In this document: in pieces, positions 7,905 to 14,749 of the stretch | How the letters are laid out: each line of letters opens with the position of its first letter | Numbering within the stretch: position 1 is the first letter of the stretch | Source: Anaerolineae bacterium | GTDB taxonomy: Bacteria > Chloroflexota > Anaerolineae > B4-G1 | NCBI GenBank assembly: GCA_027079895.1 | Contig: JALWUZ010000473.1 | Location: 1-15,715 of the forward strand | DNA length: 15,715 nt | Reading direction: 5' to 3' | Translations under genes and position numbers: made by a program | The notes under the pieces: model-generated | What the model saw: the letters and a program-made list of their open reading frames with translations, nothing else | What the model was told of the DNA's origin: nothing | Databases searched by the model: none

Positions 7905-8687
7905 TTACCTCCTGACCAACCTGTATTCCGCTTTGCCGTCGAGACGGATGGAGTCCATCCTGGTGGGGTCGGTGAAGGTATAGCGATACAGCCGCAGCAC
8001 GCTCCGCCCTTCTTGCCTCCCACGCAGAATGTAGCAACAATTGACTTCTCTTATCGCCAGACCCTGCCTATCTCGTAGGTCAGTGTAGTACAGGAACGGG
8101 AAGAACAACTGGTAGGTGGCGAAGTCAGACGGAAACCCGTTCTTACATTCAAAAACAGTGACGACACCCAGATACTCCATCGTCAAGTCTATCTCCATCT
8201 GGAGATTACGGGTCTCCACTTTGGTATCGCCAACCCAGAAGGTGATAGAACGTTTGGTGCGCCTCGGAAAATACACCTTCGGGGACGCAACGATGTCGTT
8301 GTACAGGAAATCGTGAATGATACGTTGATTGCTGGCGACCGACAAAACGTTCGATTCGCTAGAGTCGGCCTCGTTCAGCACGCTAATCCGGTACCTCCAA
8401 TCGAAGACCTCTTCAGGGGAGATCTCCTCAAAACGGTGATAACCGACGTCCAGTCCGTGGACGAAACGGTGTCGTCCTTTCCCCAAGTGGAGTATGAAGT
8501 ACCCGGCCTCGCGTATGGAAGGAGGCAGCAGTGAGGAGTTGTCCACTTTGGTCGCGTCAAAGGGGTTGCCAAAGTGGTGCTTGGCGGCTATCTCCCTCAC
8601 CAAGTCGTTGTCGAAAATGAAGTCCCCTCGCTCTCGGCAGACGGCGAAGAGTTCCTCCAACACGGCCTGTTTTTTGGAAAGTGGCAT
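7905..8687 (-). CDS. Probable type II restriction endonuclease, PD-(D/E)XK type
   Basis: A 260-residue protein paired with the adjacent DNA methylase. I do not recognise a named enzyme. A nuclease core is visible at 165-182: EID with D167, a short hydrophobic strand, then FECK with E180 and K182, i.e. D-x12-E-x-K as in PD-(D/E)XK nucleases. The first 100 residues, rich in charged and aromatic positions, may form a DNA-recognition domain; this is inference. The ATG at 8687 has GAGGAA six bases upstream. It lies 26 bases after the ruvB stop and four before the methylase, and no controller gene is seen. A 60-base sample at 8041-8100 has 31 G+C against 50 at 9061-9120 in ruvB, suggesting acquisition. 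The call rests on the motif and the partner gene. Another role for a methylase-linked nuclease is less likely. Confidence 0.75.
   Translation of the reverse strand: MPLSKKQAVLEELFAVCRERGDFIFDNDLVREIAAKHHFGNPFDATKVDNSSLLPPSIREAGYFILHLGKGRHRFVHGLDVGYHRFEEISPEEVFDWRYRISVLNEADSSESNVLSVASNQRIIHDFLYNDIVASPKVYFPRRTKRSITFWVGDTKVETRNLQMEIDLTMEYLGVVTVFECKNGFPSDFATYQLFFPFLYYTDLRDRQGLAIREVNCCYILRGRQEGRSVLRLYRYTFTDPTRMDSIRLDGKAEYRLVRR
7908..7913 (-). promoter_or_regulatory. Methyltransferase ribosome-binding site inside the endonuclease gene end
   Basis: AGGAGG on the minus strand forms the last codons of the endonuclease directly before its TAA stop, seven bases before the methylase ATG. A perfect site here should give strong methylase translation and couple it to the end of endonuclease translation, which would favour protection over cutting. 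Confidence 0.8.
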
Positions 8688-8713
8688 TTGGTGTTCCTCG
8701 ATACTCGCTGTCG

Positions 8714-9739
8714 CTACAACAACGCTGGCTGCTCCGCCGTCGGCTGGTATGGTATCCCCAGGTGCTCGTAGGCTCCCGCCGTCGCCACGCGCCCGCGCGG
8801 GGTGCGGTCGAGGAAGCCGAGTTGGAGCAGGTAGGGCTCCACCACGTCCATAATCGTGTCCGGCTCCTCGCTGATGGCGGCGGCGATCGTCTCCAACCCC
8901 ACCGGCCCTCCGCCGAACTTCTCGATGATGGTGCGCAGGACGCGCCGGTCGAGGTCGTCCAGTCCGCGCTCGTCCACGTCCAACAACTCCAACGCCCGGC
9001 GGGCCACGTCCGCAGTGATGCGCCCATCGGCCCGCACCTGGGCGAAGTCGCGCACCCGTCGGAGCAGCCGCAAGGCCACCCGCGGCGTGCCGCGCCCCCG
9101 GCGGGCGATCTCCTCCGCGCCGTCCGGCTCTACCTCGACCTGCAACACCCGCGCGGCCCGCTCCACGATGGCGGCCAACGCCCGCCGGTCGTAGAAATCC
9201 ACGCGGAAGACGGCGCCGAAACGGGCCCGCAGCGGCGCGGTCAGCAAGGCCAGGCGGGTCGTCGCCCCAACGACGGTGAAGTGGGGCAGTTGCAGGCGGA
9301 TGGAGCGTGCGCTGGGCCCTTTGCCGATGACGAAATCGAGGGCGAAATCCTCCATCGCCGGATAGAGAATCTCCTCGACGGCGCGGCCCAAGCGGTGTAC
9401 CTCGTCAATGAACAACACCTCACCGGCCCGCATGTTGCTCAGGATGGCGGCCAAATCCCCGGCCCGTTCGATGGCCGGGCCCGACGTGACGCGGATGGGC
9501 ACCTCCATCTCGTTGGCGATGATGTGCGCTAAAGTGGTCTTGCCCAGGCCGGGCGGGCCATACAAGAGGACGTGGTCGAGAGCCTCGCCGCGCTTGCGGG
9601 CCGCTTCGATGAGGATGGAGAGGTTTTCGCGCACCCGTTCCTGGCCGATCAGATCGCGCAGGCGGCGGGGGCGCAGAGTACGGTCGAGGGAAACATCGTC
9701 CGTCTCTTGCTGGCGAGGGGAGACAACACGTTTATCCAT
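8714..9739 (-). CDS. ruvB: Holliday junction branch migration ATPase RuvB
   Basis: The motor subunit of RuvAB, an AAA+ ring that drives branch migration of Holliday junctions in recombination and repair. The protein is 341 residues, the usual length. Visible are Walker A GPPGLGKTT (61-69), Walker B LFIDEVH (109-115, D112/E113), sensor 1 GATTR (158-162), the arginine-rich segment APLRARFG (168-175), sensor 2 around RGTPR (216-220) and the C-terminal winged helix (about 265-335, with GGGPVGLETIA). No ruvA or ruvC is in the window. The ATG at 9739 has no Shine-Dalgarno sequence. A strong promoter sits so close that the transcript should begin only a few bases upstream. No other ATG, GTG or TTG occurs in the first 20 codons, so the start is well fixed. 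It is the first gene of the minus-strand series. Confidence 0.97.
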   Translation of the reverse strand: MDKRVVSPRQQETDDVSLDRTLRPRRLRDLIGQERVRENLSILIEAARKRGEALDHVLLYGPPGLGKTTLAHIIANEMEVPIRVTSGPAIERAGDLAAILSNMRAGEVLFIDEVHRLGRAVEEILYPAMEDFALDFVIGKGPSARSIRLQLPHFTVVGATTRLALLTAPLRARFGAVFRVDFYDRRALAAIVERAARVLQVEVEPDGAEEIARRGRGTPRVALRLLRRVRDFAQVRADGRITADVARRALELLDVDERGLDDLDRRVLRTIIEKFGGGPVGLETIAAAISEEPDTIMDVVEPYLLQLGFLDRTPRGRVATAGAYEHLGIPYQPTAEQPALL

Positions 9740-9748
9740 TGTGCTGTT

Positions 9749-9777
9749 ATTGTACCAGTGCGCCCATCTCCGGTCAA
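9749..9777 (-). promoter_or_regulatory. Sigma70-type promoter of ruvB, leaderless geometry
   Basis: On the minus strand TTGACC (9777-9772) is separated by 17 bases from TACAAT (9754-9749). TG one base before the -10 element makes it an extended -10. Transcription should begin near 9741-9743, only about two to four bases before the ruvB ATG. The geometry is near consensus and the region has no gene. The start point itself is inferred. Confidence 0.75.
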
Positions 9778-9825
9778 GTGGGGGCCGGCGCGTGTCCGAA
9801 AGCGAAGTGGCGACATGCGGGTGGC

Positions 9826-9854
9826 TTGTTTGTCAGCCTCATCTGGGTTATAAT
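9826..9854 (+). promoter_or_regulatory. Sigma70-type promoter for the plus-strand genes
   Basis: TTGTTT (9826-9831), 17 bases, then a perfect TATAAT (9849-9854). The expected start is near 9861, leaving a leader of about 35 bases with GAGAGG ahead of the ATG at 9896. It is back to back with the ruvB promoter: the two -35 elements are about 50 bases apart, so one regulator could act on both. Confidence 0.72.
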
Positions 9855-9895
9855 GTCCCTGTCGGATACAGACCACACCAGACGAGAGGTGACGA

Positions 9896-11272
9896 ATGGA
9901 TGCCGCATTGCGCTACGCACAAGCCAACCGTGACCGTTTCCTGACCGAACTCAAAGAATTTCTCAGCCTCCCCAGCGTCAGCACCCAGGAGGAGCACCGC
10001 CCGGACATCGAGCGGACCGCCGCCTGGCTGCGGGACAAACTGCTGGCCGCCGGATTCCCCAAAGCGGAGGTGATGCCCACCGCCGGACATCCCATCGTCT
10101 ACGGGGAGTGGCCGGCCGCCGAACCCGACCGCCCGACCATCCTCATCTACGGCCATTACGACGTGCAGCCGCCGGAGCCGTTGGAGGAATGGCACACCCC
10201 GCCTTTCGAGCCGACCGTCATCGGCGACGACCTCTTCGCCAGGGGCGCGGCGGACGACAAGGGACAACTCTACATCCACATCAAGGCCCTCGAATCGCTG
10301 CAAGCCACCGACACCCCCTTACCGGTCAACGTCAAATGCATTTTCGAGGGGGAGGAGGAGAGCGGCAGCGAGAGCCTGACCCCCTTCATCCACGACCACG
10401 CCGACCTGCTGGCCGCCGATGTCGCCGTCATCTCCGACACCCACATCCTGGGGCCCGACACCCCCTCGATCGTCTACGGACTGCGCGGCCTGACCTACCT
10501 GGAGGTGGAAGTCGTCGGCCCCGACCACGACCTCCACTCCGGCACCTACGGCGGGGCCGTCCTCAACCCGATCAACGCCCTCTGCCGGATGATCGCCCGG
10601 TTGCAGGACGAGGACGGTCACATCGCCATCCCCGGCTTCTACGACAGTGTGCGCCCGCTGACGGAGGAGGAACGGGAGGAACTGGCCCGCGTCCCCTTCG
10701 ACCGGGAGGCCTGGCTCCACGAGGCCGGGGTCACGACCGACTGGGGGGAGCCGGAGTACACGATCGTCGAGCGCACCTCCGCCCGCCCCACCCTGGACGT
10801 GAACGGCATCTGGGGCGGCTACATCCGGCCGGGCGCGAAGACGGTGCTCCCCAGCAAAGCCCACGCCAAAATCTCCATGCGGCTGGTGCCCGACCAGCGA
10901 CCGGAGGAGATCGCCCGTCTGACCGAGGAGTACCTGACCGCCATCGCCCCGCCGGCCGTCCGGGTCACAGTGCATGCGCTGCACGGCGGCGACGGCATCG
11001 TCCTCGACCGGCACAGCCCGGCGTTGGAGGCCGCCTCCCGCGCCTACGAAATGGCCTTCGGCAAGCGGCCCGTCTTCACCCGCGAAGGCGGCTCGATCCC
11101 CGTCGTCGCCACCTTCAAGCGGGTTTTGGGGATAGATTCGGTCTTGATGGGCTTCGGCCTGCCCGACGACCGGATTCACGCCCCCAACGAGAAGTTCCAT
11201 CTGCCCAATTTCTATCGCGGCATCGAGACGGTGCTCTATTTCCTGGATTTCTACGGAGGCACACATAAATGA
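9896..11272 (+). CDS. M20 family metallopeptidase (dipeptidase/carnosinase-like)
   Basis: A zinc-dependent amidohydrolase of the M20 (ArgE/DapE/CPG2/CNDP) family that probably releases amino acids from dipeptides in the cytosol. The 458 residues show the full metal site: H87 and D89 in GHYDVQP, bridging D120 in GAADDKG, the general-base and metal glutamates in EGEEESGS (151-158), D181 in VISD and H428 near the C-terminus. The lid or dimerisation domain lies at about 200-320, with HDLHSGTYGG (211-220) typical of the CNDP-like branch. No signal peptide is visible. The ATG follows GAGAGG at fitting distance and a good promoter. The stop overlaps the acyl-CoA mutase start (ATGA), so the two are translated together. 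Substrate cannot be decided; ArgE and DapE are less likely given the CNDP-like motifs. Confidence 0.92.
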   Translation: MDAALRYAQANRDRFLTELKEFLSLPSVSTQEEHRPDIERTAAWLRDKLLAAGFPKAEVMPTAGHPIVYGEWPAAEPDRPTILIYGHYDVQPPEPLEEWHTPPFEPTVIGDDLFARGAADDKGQLYIHIKALESLQATDTPLPVNVKCIFEGEEESGSESLTPFIHDHADLLAADVAVISDTHILGPDTPSIVYGLRGLTYLEVEVVGPDHDLHSGTYGGAVLNPINALCRMIARLQDEDGHIAIPGFYDSVRPLTEEEREELARVPFDREAWLHEAGVTTDWGEPEYTIVERTSARPTLDVNGIWGGYIRPGAKTVLPSKAHAKISMRLVPDQRPEEIARLTEEYLTAIAPPAVRVTVHALHGGDGIVLDRHSPALEAASRAYEMAFGKRPVFTREGGSIPVVATFKRVLGIDSVLMGFGLPDDRIHAPNEKFHLPNFYRGIETVLYFLDFYGGTHK

Positions 11273-12939
11273 ACGTGGATCGAGAAGCCCTTCAGGAAGC
11301 CCGTGAACAGTGGGAACAGACCACTCTCAAGAAGACCCTCGACCGTTTCCCGGAGCGGTACGAGGAGTTCATCACCACCTCCGGTGAGCCGGTTCAGCGG
11401 CTCTACACCCCTTTGGACACCGAAGGGGATTATATGGAGAAACTCGGCTTCCCCGGCGAGTACCCGTTCACCAGGGGCATTCATCCGACGATGCACCGGG
11501 GGCGGCTGTGGACGATGCGCATGTTCGCCGGGTTCGGCACCGCCGAGGAGACCAACGCCCGCTTCAAGTACCTCCTCGAACAGGGGCAGACCGGCCTCTC
11601 CGTCGCCTTCGACCTGCCCACGCTGATGGGATACGACACCGACGCGCCGGAGGCCGAGGGGGAGTTCGGCAAATGCGGCGTCGCCGTCTCCTCGTTGCGG
11701 GACATGGAGATCCTCTTCCAGGACATCCCGCTGGGCAAAGTGACCACCTCGATGACCATCAACTCCCCGGCGGCGGTCATCTGGGCGATGTACATCGCCG
11801 CCGCCGAGAAGCAGGGCGTCCCGATGCGGGACCTGGGCGGCACGATTCAGAACGACATCCTGAAGGAGTACATCGCCCAGAAAGAGTACATCTTCCCGCC
11901 GGGCCCCTCGATGCGGCTGGTGACGGACACCATCGAGTTCGGCAGCCAGCACCTCCCCCGCTGGAACACCATCTCCATCTCCGGCTACCACATCCGCGAG
12001 GCCGGTTCGACGGCGGCGCAGGAGTTGGCCTTCACGCTGGCCGACGGGATGGAGTACGTCCGCTGGGCCCTGGAGCGCGGCCTGGACATTGACTCCTTCG
12101 CCCCACGCCTTTCGTTCTTCTTCAACTGCCACAACGACTTTCTGGAAGAGATCGCCAAGTTCCGGGCCGCCCGGCGCATTTGGGCGCGGGAGATGCGGGA
12201 GACTTTCGGCGCCCGGAATCCGCGCTCATGGTGGCTCCGTTTCCACACCCAGACGGCGGGATGCTCCCTCACCGCGCAGCAACCGGAGATCAACGTCGTC
12301 CGAGTGGCGATTCAGGCTCTGGCGGCGGTGCTGGGCGGGACTCAATCGCTGCACACCAACAGCCTGGACGAGGCGTTGGCCCTGCCGAGCGAGCAGGCGG
12401 TCAAGATCGCCCTCCGCACCCAGCAGATCATCGCCCACGAGTCCGGCGTCGTCAACACCGTTGACCCCCTGGGCGGCTCCTACGCCATCGAAGCCCTCAC
12501 CGACCGGATGGAGCGGCAGGTTTACGAGTATTTCGAGCGCATCGAGGCTTACGGCGGCGTCATCCCGGCCATCGAGGCCGGCTTCTTCCAGCAGGAGATC
12601 GCCGACGCCGCCTACCGCTATCAGCGGGAGATAGACGAGCGGCGGCGCATCATCGTCGGCGTCAACGAGTTCGTCGCCGAAGAACCGCTGGAGATTCCGT
12701 TGTTGAAGATGGATCCGCACGGGTACGAGCGGCAGCGGGCCCGCCTGGAACAGGTGCGGGCGGAGCGGGACAACGGCGCAGTCGGCCAGGCCCTCGACCG
12801 GTTGCGCATTGCCGCCCAGGGCACCGAAAACCTGATGCCCTACATCCTCGACGCCGTGCGGGCTTACGCCACTTTGCAGGAGATTATGGACATCTTCCGC
12901 GAGGTATTCGGCCTCTACCGCGAGCCGATGATCGTGTGA
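11269..12939 (+). CDS. Coenzyme B12-dependent acyl-CoA mutase, large subunit (isobutyryl-CoA mutase-like)
   Basis: The catalytic TIM-barrel subunit of an adenosylcobalamin-dependent carbon-skeleton mutase. At 556 residues it lacks the C-terminal B12-binding domain, so it needs a separate small subunit, which is not in the window. Family motifs are clear: YPFTRG (65-70), GLSVAFDLPT (109-118), GGTIQNDILKEY (190-201), SISGYHIREAG (236-246, H241 matching catalytic His244 of methylmalonyl-CoA mutase) and QSLHTNSLDEA in the C-terminal half. At the residues that in methylmalonyl-CoA mutase bind the substrate carboxylate (Tyr89, Arg207 of the Propionibacterium enzyme), this protein has F86 and Q204, the pair known from isobutyryl-CoA mutase. 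H72, H76 and M85 differ further from both. The alignment was done by eye from memory of the family. It overlaps the peptidase by four bases and the ATPase by one. Confidence 0.9.
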   Translation: MNVDREALQEAREQWEQTTLKKTLDRFPERYEEFITTSGEPVQRLYTPLDTEGDYMEKLGFPGEYPFTRGIHPTMHRGRLWTMRMFAGFGTAEETNARFKYLLEQGQTGLSVAFDLPTLMGYDTDAPEAEGEFGKCGVAVSSLRDMEILFQDIPLGKVTTSMTINSPAAVIWAMYIAAAEKQGVPMRDLGGTIQNDILKEYIAQKEYIFPPGPSMRLVTDTIEFGSQHLPRWNTISISGYHIREAGSTAAQELAFTLADGMEYVRWALERGLDIDSFAPRLSFFFNCHNDFLEEIAKFRAARRIWAREMRETFGARNPRSWWLRFHTQTAGCSLTAQQPEINVVRVAIQALAAVLGGTQSLHTNSLDEALALPSEQAVKIALRTQQIIAHESGVVNTVDPLGGSYAIEALTDRMERQVYEYFERIEAYGGVIPAIEAGFFQQEIADAAYRYQREIDERRRIIVGVNEFVAEEPLEIPLLKMDPHGYERQRARLEQVRAERDNGAVGQALDRLRIAAQGTENLMPYILDAVRAYATLQEIMDIFREVFGLYREPMIV

Positions 12940-14702
12940 TGGAAAGGCGTCTCAACCCCCTGGAGGACTTGCTGGGCGACCTGTTCGTAGACCGGGAGCA
13001 GGAGTTGGCCCTGTTCTGGGAGTGGGCGACGAGCATCCCCAACCCCGCCCTGAGCAGCCTGGCCCTCATCGGGCGGCGGCGCACCGGCAAGACCGCCATC
13101 CTGGTGAAACTGTTCAACCGCCTGTTCTGGGAGCAGGAGCGGGTACTGCCGGTGTTCATCTCCTTCGCCCACTACCTCAACCTGGACCGCGCCATCACCG
13201 GCTTCGAGTTCGCCGAGGAGTACTTCTCCGGCTACCTCAGGTGCTACCTGGCCTTCCGCCACCGCGAGCCGATGCTGGTGCGGCGGAAGGCCGGCCTGGA
13301 GGAACTGCGCGGCTTCGCCGACGAGAAGCAGGACGAGTTCGCCCTGGAACTGCTCTACCGCTACGACGGCAGCGTCCAGAGCGCGACCCGAATGACCCAC
13401 AGCCTGGTACAGTGGGTCATCAACTTCCCGCTGGGCTCGGCGGCCATCAGCGATCTGCCGACGGCGATCATCGTGGACGAGTTCCAGGTGCTGACCGATG
13501 TCTACGACCCGTTGCAGGGCGTACACCACGACCTGACGGACAGTTTCCAGTGGGCGGTGGACACCAAGTGGGCCCCGCTGCTGGTGTCGGGGTCGGCGGT
13601 GTCGCTCCTGGTGAGACAGGCGTTGGGCGGCATGCTCTCCGGCCGATTCCAGTACTGGTACATGAAGCCCTTGAGTCGGGAGCACGCCCAAGACCTGGTC
13701 TTCCGGCTGGGGGAGGTCACGGGAACGGCGGTGGACGAGGAGTTATCCGAAGCAGTCTGGCAACTGACCGGCGGCTTTCCCTACTCCATCCACGCCCTGC
13801 TGACCAGCCTCAGCCCGGCCCGCCGCCGCTTCCCCGCCCTGGACGCCCTGGAGGACGTGCTGATTTTCGAACTCACCGACCCGCTGGGGCAACTGTGGCA
13901 GCACTACCGCGAGGAGTTCGGCAAGTTCAGCCACCAACTGAACGAGGGCCCGGTGACCCGCCGGGTGATGCTGTGGGCGACGAAATACCCCGGCGAGCGC
14001 ATTGACGCCGAGCGGGTGGCGCGGGAGATCGGGGCCACAGTCGAGGAGGTGCTGGCGGCCCTGGACAAGTTGCAGTGGGTGGACGTGGTGGAGAAAGTCG
14101 GCCTCATCAGTTACCAGGGCCCCACCGACCCGATGCTGCGGCGGTACATCGAGTACCAGCACCGCGTGGAGATCGAGCGATTGAGCCCGGCGGAGGCAGT
14201 GCGGGACTGGCAAGCGGAGTACCGGCGGCTGATGGGACGGGTGAACAACTTCATCGGCGAGGTGGCCGAGGTCTACGTCGGCGCGGTGATGCGGAAGTTC
14301 GACGGGCGGGAGGTGGACGGCGAGCAGTACTTCGGGCAGAGCGGCCCGGTGACGCTCCCCCGCTTCGAGCGGGTGGTGCGGCGCGGCGGCGTAGTCCGCG
14401 GCGGCGTCCCGTTCGAGATTGACCTGACGGGGGAGTGGGACGACGGGCGGCGGGCCTGGCTGGTGCAGGTGAAGTACAAGCGCAGCCCGGCCGGGGTCGA
14501 GGACATTGCCCGCTTCCTGGAACAGGTCGCGGCGGTGGCGGAAGAGAAAGAGTACGCGCAGGTGGAGCGGTGGTACTTCTGCAAGCAGGGGTACACGGCG
14601 GAGGCGGCGGAGAAGTTGCGGGAGGCCGGGGTACTGTTCAGCGACCGGCAGCGGTTCAACGCCCTGGCGAACCTCTTCGGCTTCTTCGGCCTGCCGGAGT
14701 GA
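12939..14702 (+). CDS. P-loop ATPase fused to a PD-(D/E)XK-like nuclease domain, function unknown
   Basis: A 587-residue protein resembling the archaeal-type ATPase group with a C-terminal DUF234-like domain. No function is established for this arrangement. Numbered from GTG 12936 (subtract one for the ATG): Walker A GRRRTGKT (46-53), Walker B AIIVDEF (177-183), a strand LLVSGS (215-220) and GGFPYSIHALL (279-289) as in other members; a winged-helix region (about 340-405); then a nuclease-like part with E441, FEID (D496) and VQVKYK (Q511, K513), a D...Q-x-K core like that of Mrr-type nucleases. The ATG at 12939 overlaps the mutase stop (TGATG). The GTG three bases earlier is equally possible, and no strong ribosome site separates them. 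Coupling to a mutase is odd; MeaB-type chaperones, the usual ATP/GTPase partners of such mutases, look different. Defence or DNA repair is a guess. Confidence 0.85.
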   Translation: MERRLNPLEDLLGDLFVDREQELALFWEWATSIPNPALSSLALIGRRRTGKTAILVKLFNRLFWEQERVLPVFISFAHYLNLDRAITGFEFAEEYFSGYLRCYLAFRHREPMLVRRKAGLEELRGFADEKQDEFALELLYRYDGSVQSATRMTHSLVQWVINFPLGSAAISDLPTAIIVDEFQVLTDVYDPLQGVHHDLTDSFQWAVDTKWAPLLVSGSAVSLLVRQALGGMLSGRFQYWYMKPLSREHAQDLVFRLGEVTGTAVDEELSEAVWQLTGGFPYSIHALLTSLSPARRRFPALDALEDVLIFELTDPLGQLWQHYREEFGKFSHQLNEGPVTRRVMLWATKYPGERIDAERVAREIGATVEEVLAALDKLQWVDVVEKVGLISYQGPTDPMLRRYIEYQHRVEIERLSPAEAVRDWQAEYRRLMGRVNNFIGEVAEVYVGAVMRKFDGREVDGEQYFGQSGPVTLPRFERVVRRGGVVRGGVPFEIDLTGEWDDGRRAWLVQVKYKRSPAGVEDIARFLEQVAAVAEEKEYAQVERWYFCKQGYTAEAAEKLREAGVLFSDRQRFNALANLFGFFGLPE

Positions 14703-14735
14703 ACCGACCGCGTGTGTGATGCAGTCGAACAAAAT

Positions 14736-14742
14736 AAGGAGG
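14736..14742 (+). promoter_or_regulatory. Strong ribosome-binding site of the glycoside hydrolase gene
   Basis: A full AAGGAGG seven bases before the ATG at 14750, in the 47-base gap after the ATPase gene. It fixes the start of the next gene and is the strongest ribosome site on the plus strand of the window. Confidence 0.85.
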
Positions 14743-14749
14743 TCTGACT

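Noticed and set aside
7060..8713. Target-site duplication or inverted repeats flanking the restriction cassette
   Set aside because: By eye only a shared TTCCT near both edges, too short to mean anything.
9830..9835. TTGTCA as -35 element of the plus-strand promoter
   Set aside because: Only 13 bases separate it from TATAAT. TTGTTT at 9826 gives the normal 17.
13022..14005. Second open frame inside the ATPase gene
   Set aside because: Arg/Pro/Gly-rich shadow on the same strand; the Walker motifs are in the other frame.
12939..14702. MeaB-type chaperone for the mutase
   Set aside because: No G3E GTPase features such as an NKxD motif. The Walker region and C-terminal nuclease-like domain belong to a different ATPase group.
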